A stretch of 64,000 nucleotides of DNA from Lumbricus rubellus (taxonomy: Eukaryota; Annelida; Clitellata; Crassiclitellata; Lumbricidae). How positions within the stretch are numbered: the first letter of the stretch is position 1; each line of letters begins with the position of its first letter. The notes below the pieces were generated by a model. It searched no databases, had not been told where the DNA came from, and was given only the letters and a program-made list of their open reading frames with translations. Positions 46,572 to 56,826 of the stretch are shown here, piece after piece. The stretch lies in contig OX243821.1 of NCBI GenBank assembly GCA_945859605.1, positions 21,847,505 to 21,911,504 on the forward strand. The letters run 5' to 3'. Position numbers and translations under genes: made by a program.

Positions 46572-47028
46572 CAGTGGCGTAGCAATATGGCGTACAGCAC
46601 ACGCAGTGCACAAGGACTCCCGGCTGAACATCATCAGAACATGGCCCCCAGCGGTCAGAGTATTTTGTTTATTTTCTGAATAATCAGAATGTAATAAAGT
46701 CTAGCCTACATGTTTGGCGTGAATAGGCTACACACGCAAAACTTAAGTCAAAAGTGTCATTGGCTTAAGCTCTAATTCAATTTTTCTCTCGTAGACTGAA
46801 TAGATTTTAAATGTTTTTGTACATATAAGTTGGAGAAAATGATAAGAAAATTGCAACGTGCTAAAATTGTCTATTAATTTAGAATGCGAAATATGCAAAT
46901 AGTGTCTAAGTCTTATAGCAAGACAGGGTCAGGAGTTTTGCACAGCCTTTTTGTTTGAAATTGAGGGGTTCAAGCAATGAAGGGGTCCACCACCAAAATC
47001 CATGCACAAACACCTTGCTAAGCCACTG
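46572..47028. mobile_element. hAT-like MITE, CAGTGGCGTAGCAA ends
   Basis: The left end CAGTGGCGTAGCAA pairs with the right end TTGCTAAGCCACTG. A perfect 8-bp duplication GAAGTAGC flanks it (46564-46571 and 47029-47036). Length 457 bp with no transposase frame. It lies between exons H and I. Confidence 0.85.
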
Positions 47029-47689
47029 GAAGTAGCCAATAGTATTAGATTTATTTATTTTCAAACTCACAAGTTTCCATGATAAATAGAACCTATGCTT
47101 ACAATGCAATCTAGTCACAACAATTCATTTAGTTATCATTATGCTCTTGTTTTCTTTGTATCAGAATGGATATGATTCATCTACAAGGAAAAGGAACAGG
47201 TGGAAGAAGGGTGCCGCTTATTCTTTTCCTGGTCTCTGCCATGGAGTTACTAGCAGAAAAAGAGAGTGCTGCCAAATTCCAAACAGCAATGTTTACTTTT
47301 TTGCCACCCCAGCAGTCAATAACCATGTGAACGGCTGGCAAGTAATGAAGAACGTTGCTGTAGCTGCCCAAATGAAGCATCCTGAACTCATACATAGCAC
47401 TCGGTTAAGAAAATATGTTGCAACTGTTTCACAGGTAAACTTTTTTTAAGGCCATACGTGGGAGGAGGCAGCTGGAGCTGCTCGAAACAGAGAAGGATGG
47501 AAGACCTACATTACCCAATGTGCACGCAGCAAGTGGAGGGACAAAAATCTAAGGTAAGGTTCGTCTAATTATGCCAGTATGTGTCATTCTGTAGACCAAA
47601 AAATGGAGGAAGGCCACAAAATTTCACTGGTTCGTGACTGCTATACTTGCTGTAAAGGAGATGCTTATAGGTCATGTCTGATTATGATG

Positions 47690-47930
47690 ATAATGACTTT
47701 ATAACTAACTTTATAATTGGGTGGGACATTTGCTAAGAGGTGACTCACTGCATAAAGAAATAATTGAAGGAAGACTGGAGGGAAAGAGGTGCAGAGGAAG
47801 GCCTAGACAAAAACTGCTGGACGGGATGATGGATGAGGGATACAGAGAACTGAAGGACATGGCACAACAGTGTGAAACGTGGAGACATTGGACGTTTGGA
47901 CCTGCCACTTGGCAGAGAACCTAAAGAAGA
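47690..47930 (+). mobile_element. LINE RT extreme C-terminus fragment
   Basis: The 67-codon frame at 47721-47924 reads GHLLRGDSLHKEIIEGRLEG, KRCRGRPRQKLLDGMM, then MAQQCETWRHW. This is the characteristic C-terminal wording of endonuclease-reverse transcriptase LINEs (RTE/CR1-like; known). Only this piece is present, starting around 47705, and it is still open. Confidence 0.82.
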
Positions 47931-48692
47931 AGACTTTATAACGATGCAGCTGATGATGATGGATTACATGTGGTCAATTGTCTATAAAGCTACTGGAAGC
48001 GGGTACAATGTGTACTTAAAAGGGAACAATGAATGATAAAGATCTAGGCATCAGATCTATGATCAAAAAGCTCATGTCACTCATCTTTTATGTTGAAGAT
48101 TACTGCATTGGCAGACCCGAAAGAAGAGATGGGGGTGAAATGCTCCATTGTTCGCTCTTCCACTTTGGAACTGTTTTCACGTTGCTCGACAGGATGTTCC
48201 AAGAACCGAAAGCTCAGTTAAAGGATGGCATCAAGATTCGGAAAGCTGTTCTGGGCCAATCATTCAACCCTCTGGATATTCACTGATGCCCTGAAAAACA
48301 AACGGTGCATTGTAGGACAATTAGAGGCTGCCCATCATATATTATGTGCACAAGGATGGGTTGGTTACTGGATTTAAACAAGATATAATGATCAGAGTTA
48401 GTTGACCAATTTTGCTATATCGGCATTTTGGTGTACAGACATGGTATAATAAATGTGCATCATCTATATATAGCCAATCACAAGTCTTTTTTTTAAACAG
48501 CACATACATGTATAATCCTAAATCTAATGTAAGTAGGTTCTTATGATGGCTAACTATGTATACTGTGCTTTTGTTTACATGACATGACATTTAAATAACA
48601 TAGCATCTTTGTTAAAAATGATTTAAAAAATTATTTCCTCGTTAGGTTTAGGTTGTCCTTCTTAGGGATAATTTAATCGTACAGTCTTGGTC

Positions 48693-48873
48693 TCATGGAA
48701 TAAAGTTGTGGCTTAAAGGGTGCCATGGGAAGAGTTGGTTAAACATGTGTTCCCGATCAAACAGGAGAGCTGCAAAGAGCTTCCCATCCACCGTTCTACA
48801 TAACTGCTCAAATGCATGGATTTTGGCATAATTTAAGTCTTCAAGCCAAACAGAATAATTCTTTAGATGTGTA
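48693..48873 (-). CDS. Possible terminal exon on minus strand, unrecognised
   Basis: After an acceptor (TATACATGCAG) the minus strand reads THLKNYSVWLEDLNYAKIHA, FEQLCRTVDGKLFAALLFDR and ends FPWHPLSHNFIP with TGA. Codon choice and hydrophobic pattern look coding. The incoming phase is 2, which does not match the exon at 49725-49867, so an intervening exon would be needed. Family not recognised. Confidence 0.38.
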
Positions 48874-48898
48874 CTGCATGTATACCATCTATAACCAT

Positions 48899-49105
48899 GG
48901 GGCGCGTTGGTGTAGTGGTGGCGTCGTTGCCTTGGAGCCGGAAGGTTCGAATCCACCTCGCTGCGTAAGAACCTTGGGCAAGTCCTTCACTCACAATTGC
49001 TCAGCACTTCGGCGTGAAACTCCGATGCAGTGTTCGCTCTGCATTCGGGAGCACCTCTTAGTAGAGAGAGCTTGAAGGGGCGCGATAACAAGTGCACATA
49101 CAAAC
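48899..49105 (+). mobile_element. tRNA-derived SINE, full-length copy
   Basis: GGGGCGCGTTGGTGTAGTGG, B box AGGTTCGAATCCACCTCG, tail GGGAGCACCTCTTAGTAG ... GGGGCGCGATAACAAGTGCA. Close to consensus. It separates the two candidate minus-strand exons. Confidence 0.88.
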
Positions 49106-49276
49106 AAAATTAATCGTGCAATCGATGTTTTAAATATTACATATTTATGATAACTAAAATTTTAAGATTGCTGCTTCAAGTGTATTAAAAACAGCAAAAT
49201 TTTACACAATGGCATTGCTAGCAACAACCCAATACCTGCAAACTTGTAGCAATGCACACAGGAATCTTTTTAGCAG

Positions 49277-49350
49277 TGGCTGGGCTGAGCGCTTCTGAGT
49301 AGGCTTCTCGAAGTGGCTGTATATAAATTTTCTAAATGAATGAATGAATG
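49277..49350 (+). mobile_element. L2/CR1-like LINE 3' tail remnant with (GAAT)n
   Basis: GAGCGCTTCTGAGTAGGCTT, a GAAGTGGCTGTATATAAATT stem with changes, then AATGAATGAATGAATG. Confidence 0.6.
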
Positions 49351-49439
49351 GAACGCAGTCCGACATTAGCATAATCAATAAAGAGAATGTCGAAGTGAAC
49401 ACCTCAAGCCTCTACGTCTCTAGATATGACATGGACTCA

Positions 49440-50135
49440 GCAGGCCTATGGTCCCTTTGGACTTCCGCTTTTTCTAGGTAGTAGAAGAACATCTAACCTC
49501 TTATTTTTCATGAACTCCATATTTTGTAAAAATTATCAGTGTATTTCTACATATAGTGTAACAAGATCACTTACCTCAACGCTAGTAGAACGTCTAACTT
49601 CTTACTTTTCATGAACTCCTTAATTTGTAAAAATGACAAATGTATTTCTACACAACAAGATCAAAGACCTCAAAACTCATTCACAAGGTGAATGTTGTGA
49701 CAAGCCACCAAGAAGATTCTATACCTCTGACACTGAATTCACGATCAAAAGACTTCGTGGCAAGAAATGCGGACACCACATTCCATCCTCTCCGGGTCTG
49801 GCTCAGCGAAGAGATGGAAGCAGGAAGCGGAACCAACTGGAGATGAACAGATTCATTGGGTTTCTTCCTGCAAAAAGCACATTTGGTATTGATCAGTAAA
49901 TGCAATGAAAAATATTTAATGTTTCAACTGACACTTAAAATGCTGTCAGGAATCATCCCATGGTGCATAGGATCACAAGAACCCTCCTCAGCGGCACTAC
50001 ATAATAGTACATAGGCCTATGGTCCCTTTGAGCTGCTCCTATTGTAGCCATTAGAAAATTTTACCTGTTATTTTTCATGAACTCTGCGGTTTGTTACAAT
50101 GATCAATGTAATCTATTCTATCATTTCAGTTACTT
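49440..50135. repeat. About 110-bp diverged repeat, three copies
   Basis: A block around CTTATTTTTCATGAACTCC and TTTGTAAAAAT.A..A.TGTATTTCTAC occurs at about 49500, 49600 and 50070. The candidate minus-strand exon lies between copies two and three. Confidence 0.65.
49725..49867 (-). CDS. Possible internal exon on minus strand, unrecognised
   Basis: The minus strand has a strong acceptor (GTGCTTTTTGCAG) and a donor (AGAG|GTATAG) around KKPNESVHLQLVPLPASISS, LSQTRRGWNVVSAFLATKSF and DREFSVR. The stretch looks coding. No family recognised; the next exon may be the one at 48693-48873 with another between them. Confidence 0.38.
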
Positions 50136-51957
50136 TCTTATGTTCTGTAGTAATTAATTAAACAAAATGATATTTTGATTGAAATATATTGAATTTGAAC
50201 AACAAGCTGAATGCACTGTAAACAATCATGAATAAAACACAATGAAGTCAGTATATAAGATCAGAAAATCTTATTCTTTAACTGAACAATTGTTATCCGC
50301 ATATCTGGTGTACAGACATTGCAATAAGCAGACAACTGGACAAATAAGTTACACGTTTAAACATCCTAACATGTTCCAATGTCTGCAAAACCTTGCAATA
50401 TATCTGTTCATCCAAGCAAAGTATCAACATAGCAAACACAGATTGTGAGAAAAATAGAATGATATAAACAGTCACAAAGAGCATAATCGATCAACTAAAT
50501 TCCTGCCTACTTTGGTTGACTTCTAATCTATTAATAAACTATTATTGATTTTATTTGATCAATTTGAACAATCCAAATCCAATTTCAGCAAGAACTTTTT
50601 CATCGATCAACATTTATTCTTAACAAAAAATTTCATCAATTGGGCTTCTATTCTGCAAGAATTGTCATTCGATCTACGCCAAAACCCATGCAATTGTGAC
50701 CAATTGTAAGGCGCTATATAAATGCTCATATACATACAATTTAGGAGGCTAAAACGATAGATTACTCTTCTTAAGCGAGTTCCATAAGTTGGTACCTGCA
50801 CGTTTGATTGCAAATTTATGACCGTGTGATCGTACGTCAAAGTTTTTAAAATTTCCTGGGATCCTGTGAAATGCAAAATGGCGATCTGCAATATTTACAA
50901 ACATCTAACGCCAATAAAGATTTGTTCTTCAAATTATTCTTGAATTTCTTGTGGATGTGTTGTCAAACTTGCAAAAATGTCCGACGTTATTCGCGCACTA
51001 GGAGCAAATGCACTCTAGATAGTGATAGTAGATCTAGCTTTTGCAATAGAATAGATAGATTTAGAATTTGCTAGATATTAAATCATAACGATAGAACGGA
51101 AATTAAATACAATAAAGACATTTAAATAAGTGCACGATGCAAAGTGCAAAGCCCTACACAAATCAGATTACCTTTAAATATTTCAAATAATTCGCGCTAT
51201 CAACCGTAGACGTTCATTGCTCGACCCAGAAAGACCCGGATGCTACTCGCTTCTTCCGCTTCCTACGCAGAGTACAGAATCTATAGAGTGTCCATGGCCA
51301 TCTCCAGAACCGGTAATAAAATGCTGGCGCCACCTACTCATTGACGTTTTATCTTATATTGGACAACTGCAAGAAAATTATGTAGCCTAGCGTATTCGTT
51401 TATTTAGAAACATGTCGAACACCGTACGGTGGGGTGTAGGTTGCATTAACAAACTGACAGTATGACTACTTCTGGTTGAATTAGTAAGGCAGAGTCCGCT
51501 CCTGTCCTAGAGCCATCTTTGTGATGTAGGCCTAAGCCTGTACGGCTGTAAACCTATGTCCTCGATCCACTTTAATTATCACTTTCGCCGTTGAGAGTTA
51601 GGCTAGGTCCAAGTTCTGGTGCAGACTACTCTAGGTATAGGCCGATAATGTTCTGCCAATGTGAGCTACTCACAATGCGTTGTATTAATAATATTGTTCT
51701 CATGCCTATAGGCCTATATGCCCCTATGCAAACATTAGGCCTATACATGCTTGCCGGTACAAAATAATATCGACCCATAGTGGACTCTGCACTGCTTGAT
51801 CTTCGACCGGAAATTGTAACTTGCCAATTCAGACGAATCATTATCAACGATGCCAGTGACCGTGAGAACAGATATATCTACTCTAGCCAGTGATTTAGCC
51901 ACACGATTAGTCCTACAGCAACTCGATCAGATTCTGGCAAAGTATGAATTAGACGGC
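50136..51957. other. Gene-free region
   Basis: No gene recognised. A GGCGCTATATAAATGC LINE-tail fragment lies at 50710. A 50-codon frame from ATG 51850 (MPVTVRTDISTLASDLATRL) runs into the MITE copy at 51958. Confidence 0.4.
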
Positions 51958-52061
51958 AAGGCTTTTACTAACGTGCAGTTGTACACAAATGTGCAGTTCT
52001 AAATGGATTTGTGCAGTTGTGCACAGTTAAAACTAGCCAAAAGGTCATTGTCCTCCGATTG
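51958..52061 (-). mobile_element. hAT-like MITE with CAGGGCTTTTTTAA ends, truncated copy 5
   Basis: Minus orientation. The end CAAGGCTTTTACTAACGTGC and inner ATTGTCCTCCGATTG match copies 1-4. The rest is missing where the CTGT microsatellite begins. Confidence 0.75.
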
Positions 52062-52137
52062 TCTTTCTCTGTATGTCTCTGTCTGTATGTCTGTCTCTGC
52101 CTGTCTCTGTCTGTCTGTATGTCTCTGTCTGTCTGTC

Positions 52138-52198
<61 letters not shown>

Positions 52199-52250
52199 CT
52201 GTCTATCTATCTCTATCTCTCTCTCTCTATCTCACACACACACACACACA
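52062..52250. repeat. (CTGT)n then (CT)n/(CA)n microsatellite
   Basis: CTGT/CTCT mix to about 52205, then CTAT/CTCT and CACA. It directly abuts the truncated MITE. Confidence 0.95.
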
Positions 52251-52466
52251 TGCACAAGTAGAGAGGTAACACGCTGATAGGCCCTACACGCACCAAACTC
52301 CTCTCTAACCGCAGACATTAATTTCAAAGTTATTATTATCTTGTTAGGTTTAAACGAGGTCACATTGACTGTAGACCTGTAGACCTGTACGTCTACAATA
52401 CTACATCATATCGATATTGCTCCGTACTGATGATAGACCTGTACCATTTAGGCTACTCCACTAAAG

Positions 52467-55324
52467 ATGCACTCATCCAGTGAAGAGAAAGCAAGCTCCG
52501 GAGCAAAGGAAGGACAAGGCGCAGGTCCAGTGACAGCAGGTAGAGGTCGTGGCGGTGTAAGGCGTGCCAATTTCACTGACCTCCAAGCTATCCTAAACAT
52601 CAACGATGACGTCTACGATGGAATCGACTACATGCCGGCCTTCTTCTACATCTTCATGCATAACAAAAACTACTCTATTTACGTCTACGAATTACTTGAT
52701 GGCCAACTGGTATGACACTAATTCCGATAATTATATACATGTAAACACAATCTAGTTATTTCTCGCAGTTCGTAATCGTAAGCTAAAAATTTCTAAAGCG
52801 CCACTCGAAAGCCAAGCGCGGGGCACCAGCTTATTCACGAGCGCTGCGTTGAGTCAGAAGGGTTGTCTGAGAGAGTAGTCCGTGGTGGTCCGGGTCGAGT
52901 TACCATAGGATCAAATGGGCGGAACAGCTATTAAGGCTGGTGTCGTCTGGGCCGGGAATTGGAGGGTGGAGGATTAGATGAGAGAGGGTAAGAGTTCTTG
53001 AAAAGGAGTGTCTTAACCCTCATAGGGTCACGAAATTTCTCAACCGATTTTGGTCACCTGGGGGTAAAAAAATACCCCCACAGTGATTCGCATGATTCCT
53101 ATGATAAACTCCGATTTTCAAGTATAAAACTAAAAGAGATTATTTATAGAAGGTTCGCGGAATGCACTGGAACAAAGAAACATAGGCAGCACTGCAGGAA
53201 AATCAAAATGGCGGACAAAATGGCCGCCATAATCTTAAATGGTTATAAGTGAAGTTATGTGTGCAATGGAAACATGATTTCAGAGTCTAAATCAACATTT
53301 TCGAGGTCAAGGAATGCAATGGAACCAAATTCACATTTGTGGCACTGCACGAAAATCAAAATGGCGGACACAATGGCGGCCAGAATATTAAAATGGCTAT
53401 CAGTGAAGTCATATGTGCATTAGAATCATGAGCTCAGGGTCTAAATTGATGCTACACTTGTTAACTTCACATAATTTGCTGTAAACAATTTCATTTATTC
53501 GTCCAAATTTTATGAAACCCAAACGATTTCTATATATAAAACGATACTAATCATGACATACGTTTCTATTTGTCCGTGCTGGAGTCGGGAGCGCCTCTGA
53601 GTAGTTTCCTTGAAGAGGCGCTATATAAATACTTGAATGAATGAATGAATGAATGAATGAATGAATGAATGAATGATACTATATAATGTTCAGATACTGA
53701 TAAGGAGACAGTGTGACAGCAAGACACTCACGTGTAACGCATGCATAATGCTATGTTTATGAATTCCTGACTAAAATATCTAGGAAGTGGTGCATTTTCG
53801 TACTTTTTAGCTGATTTGGGTGCATGGATAGATAATAAAACTGGATGCATTCTGTGCATAAAACATATTTGGGAAAAGTCACAAAAGCGATTTCTTCAAC
53901 TATTTTCAGGGAAAAAGATTTTCGTGAAAAACCGAGCTGGGGGTATTTTTTTACCCCCCGGTGACCCTATAAGGGTTAAGCTTCGAGTGAAATAGCTTAC
54001 TTACTTACTTATTTAATTATCAATTTAACAAAAATTATTGTCGATTGCTTCAAATGTTACGGCCACTGGTAGGTGGCGCTTTGCAGCTTCTACTTTGTGC
54101 CTGGAACTGAGGATCTTGTGACGATCATGTCTCTGCGGGTTCGACCTTCATTTCAAGGTCAAGGCTTCGGTCGACCGGAAAGGAACCCGATCACGGACCA
54201 GTTTCGGAAGGAACATCCGGAAGTGAAACGCTACATCATCCAGACGTGGTTCAAGCCGAACATACAAGCGAAGATCCATCAATTTAAAGTACTCTATCAC
54301 TGGGTAAGCATAATTATAGTAGACGTATTGGTTTTTGTTGTAGGTCCTATACTTACTAATTAGCCTATCAAATTTAACAATTTTTATAACCATAGCCAGT
54401 TTTTATTGCTCAAAGAGACACTTGACAAAACATCCTTTTTGCATACTGTAATGAATATAGAAACTAACAAAAAGCAAATTTAAAGAGAGAACCCTAAGGT
54501 TATGGTTTTCTTCATGCTGAGAATTTTAGGGTCTTGAGGGAGTCGATCTAACCGCTAGTCGTTTCGTAGGGCCCATGGAGTCTTAATTTGCACACCTCAA
54601 CTCCATAGAAATCAACGTCTGACCCCACAATTATTTTTTTACAATTTCATAATGTTTCTTTTTTTCTGTTCTCCAGCACATGTTACATCACCGAATCACA
54701 GATCGTTCACGTCTTGCAAAGCTGCCGAAATTACTCCAAGATGGGAACCTAGGAATCCAGCCAATGTCGCTGTCATACACGGCAAGCACAAATTGGCTGA
54801 CAAGAAGCGACAAGCTGGTGAATTTCCTATCACGGTACGCGGAGGAATACATTGTGGGCGGAGCCAAGTTGGTCCCCGTGAAAGTTAACGCCACTGATCT
54901 ACGAAAACTATTCACATTCACCGACGTTTGCGCTTCTTTCGCTGATACGAGCGGAAAACCAGTTGATGGAAAAACGTTTAAAATTCCACCTAGCGGTCAG
55001 GGAGTAGTTCCAGCCGTGGACGATGATGTGGAAATCGTCGGAATCAGTTGGTCAGCCGTCCTCCAATGTAAACATGGTTTGAGCGTTGCAGTGCACTACT
55101 ACGGAGATAACCAGTCGAATCTGCTGAGTCACGTCTACAGTCATGTGATCCGTTACGTCAGCGTTATGCCGGATGACGTCGGGATTGCGTGCACTGTACA
55201 TTTTCCGCTGACGATCGATGTCAATGGTCTGAGGGAGCGCCTCACGGTTGACCTAGGGGACCGGTATTTCGGAAGCTTCAACGTGGATGACGCGGTACAC
55301 TACGTGACGCCGTTCGATCCGTGA
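52467..55324 (+). CDS. NAT16-like: NAT16/histidine N-acetyltransferase-like protein, three exons
   Basis: Exons 52467-52709, 54073-54303 and 54677-55324 join in phase 0 with donors CTG|GTATGA and TGG|GTAAGC and acceptors GGTAG|GTG and CTCCAG|CAC, giving 373 residues, close to the 369 of human NAT16. Residues 30-81 contain ANFTDLQAILNI and VYDGIDYMP, the start of a GNAT fold. Exon 2 holds LVTIMSLRVRPSFQGQGFG, whose QGQGFG matches the acetyl-CoA loop (Q/R-x-x-G-x-G/A), then FRKEHPEVKRYI. Exon 3 is the long C-terminal part with SHVIRYVSVMPDDVGIACTV. The match to NAT16 (acetyl-CoA-dependent; N-alpha-acetylhistidine synthesis shown for fish HISAT) is by remembered pattern. The ATG at 52467 is chosen because it opens a clean frame with a Gly/Ser-rich leader before the domain; a 5' untranslated exon is not excluded. 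Intron 1 carries a transposon. Confidence 0.85.
52755..52846 (-). repeat. 85-bp dispersed repeat, copy 4 (inverted)
   Basis: Inverted copy of the 2769 repeat inside intron 1 of the acetyltransferase gene: TCGTAATCGTAAGC tail side, then CCACTCGAAAGCCAAGCGCG and GCTTATTCACGAGCGC. Confidence 0.65.
53013..53979. mobile_element. piggyBac-like MITE in intron 1 of NAT16-like
   Basis: TTAA (53013-53016 and 53976-53979) flanks ends CCCTCATAGGGTCAC and, reversed, CCCTTATAGGGTCAC. Each end also has a sub-terminal palindrome of GGGGGTA, T/A run, TACCCCC. TTAA targets with CCCT ends are piggyBac hallmarks (known). The interior has a tandem duplication of about 170 bp centred on AAAATCAAAATGGCGGACA and no transposase. 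Confidence 0.82.
53581..53672 (+). mobile_element. L2/CR1-like LINE 3' tail with (GAAT)n nested in the piggyBac-like element
   Basis: GGGAGCGCCTCTGAGTAG, GAAGAGGCGCTATATAAATA, then about nine GAAT units. Confidence 0.7.
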
Positions 55325-55373
55325 GAGCTGTAATTGCCATAGGCGTATTGGCGGGGTGGGGGGGGGGGAGGTC

Positions 55374-55658
55374 AGGGGCGGATACAGAAACTTTGGACGG
55401 GGGGGGCGGCAAAATTTCTGGGCCTTGGGTCTGGAAATGTTTTCTTTCGTATGCCCTATCCACCAGAAAGTTGATGATTTTTTTGCTTTTTTAGTCATCT
55501 GGCGAAATTTTCGGGGAAAATATAGGCCTACCATTTCATCCGCCAAATAAGTTGAAGACTTTATATAAGCTTGTTGAAACCAAATGGGGGGGAGGGCACG
55601 ATACATGGGCATTTCTAAATGTGGGCATGGTCGGATTGCCTCCCCTGGATCCGCACCT
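55374..55658. mobile_element. MITE related to the CAGGGGCGGATCCAG element, inverted
   Basis: Left end CAGGGGCGGATACAGAAACT, right end CTCCCCTGGATCCGCACC. The interior carries AAAGTTGATGATTTTTTTGC and TTTTAGTCATCTGGCGAAA. It aligns in reverse with 23859-24094. No clear target duplication. It begins about 50 bp after the NAT16-like stop codon. Confidence 0.7.
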
Positions 55659-55803
55659 TTTGGGGGTGTTTATTTATAGATTCAACCCCCAACTAGAAAT
55701 ATGGAACTTTTGACTATTTTTAATTATTGCTCTGTAGGCCTATATATGTATGGGTGAGCAGTAGCCTATGAAAATCGTAGGAAAAATAACTGGAAGAGGT
55801 CAG

Positions 55804-56031
55804 ACCAGAGTGAGAATTGCTGGGGTTGGGGGGTTTCAACCCCAGTCTTTCTTACAGTCTGTTTTTCAAAAGTTGATCATAGTCCAACCACAGCTATTTT
55901 TCCACAATTCTCACACTGGGGCAAACCTTGATACATGTGGAATGAAAGGGGGTGCAATGAGGATTTTACTAATAGAGACCCAAGAAAGACTGGGGGTTGA
56001 GCCCAACACCCGCGGCAATTCTCACCCTGGT
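55804..56031. mobile_element. Foldback repeat, ACCAGAGTGAGAATTGC ends
   Basis: Left arm ACCAGAGTGAGAATTGCTGG onward to CCCCAGTCTTTCTT; the right arm reversed gives ACCAGGGTGAGAATTGCCGC and CCCCCAGTCTTTCTT, so arms are about 55 bp. Partial relatives occur at 23750-23810 and 28760-28800. No target duplication found. Confidence 0.65.
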
Positions 56032-56279
56032 TTAGGTAATGGTAAACAATCTGGCCCGTTATCATCCCAGAGAGTTTACTTAACCTTCCATTCGGCAGAT
56101 GGCTTGATAAACTGATCAGTAATTCAGTATGAGGTTGTGAAGAATTTCCTCAAGAAATGTTTCAACTATTTTAATTAAAACCAACAATTCAGTTTCCAAC
56201 GACTAACTCTAGTCAGCACTCCCAAAATACAACTCTCCCCAGTCGTTCCCTGCCTGTACCTCGATCACACCTCTACAGC

Positions 56280-56392
<113 letters not shown>

Positions 56393-56826
56393 TCAGACAT
56401 AGGTCACGGCCCAATGACCCTAAACAGACTGCACTCGTGTACACTCTCTACAGTGCTCAATTTGCAGGTGCCCATACACAAGCCTAGCCTAAATCAGCAA
56501 CATCCATTATAGGCCTATTCGCCACAATACTCCCCATTTCAAAGAGTGAAATTAATAGTTCAATAGACAAAACATTTCACTCTACACAAACTTAGGCGAA
56601 TATGTGAATACAATGTTTATCTTATGTTACTTCCAAAACATTCGTCCAGGCACTCAACTACATCTAGATGCATTTCTAATAATTCGAACGATGTCTACGA
56701 GTGCTCTACAATAACATATCAATGCGTCAATTGTGTCACATAAATCAAGACCTCATTAAATATAAGTGCACAAGTAAACCTTAAGTCTTCAGACACAAAC
56801 AAAACACACTAGTAAAAAGGATATCA

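Larger units (their letters stand above)
38250..47434 (+). pseudogene. Seven phase-matched exons: Gly/Pro/Tyr repeat protein joined to tyrosine-recombinase-like C-terminus
   Basis: Exons by my reading: A 38250-38803 (repeat array, ends phase 1), C 40444-40587, D 41302-41442, F 42702-42889, G 43210-43293, H 46267-46322, I 47165-47434. All have AG/GT borders and junction phases agree (1,1,1,0,0,2). C reads GPVQQPLPSPAITRVPTPGW; D ends VYDPRHDEDTNTFSVLQATD; F ends IMKSVKLLDDKG; G starts VLQKSLIEQDPQRFKE; H is PPYFTIHALAAFFKNEIAR. Exon I (GKGTGGRRVPLI, then HPELIHSTRLRKYVATVSQ) resembles, from memory, an uncharacterised metazoan family whose C-terminus has a tyrosine-recombinase layout (TxLRKxxAT near box II). 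The expected next exon with a GHD..H..YR part was not found. Lesions: two stops in A, one TGA at 42740 in F, a frameshift near 47262-47272. Exon boundaries and the joining are inference; the locus may be a pseudogene, a transposon-derived gene, or two neighbouring genes. Confidence 0.45.

Noticed and set aside
50607..50891. 94-codon minus-strand frame as a LINE RT end
   Set aside because: Only a loose resemblance; no diagnostic phrase.
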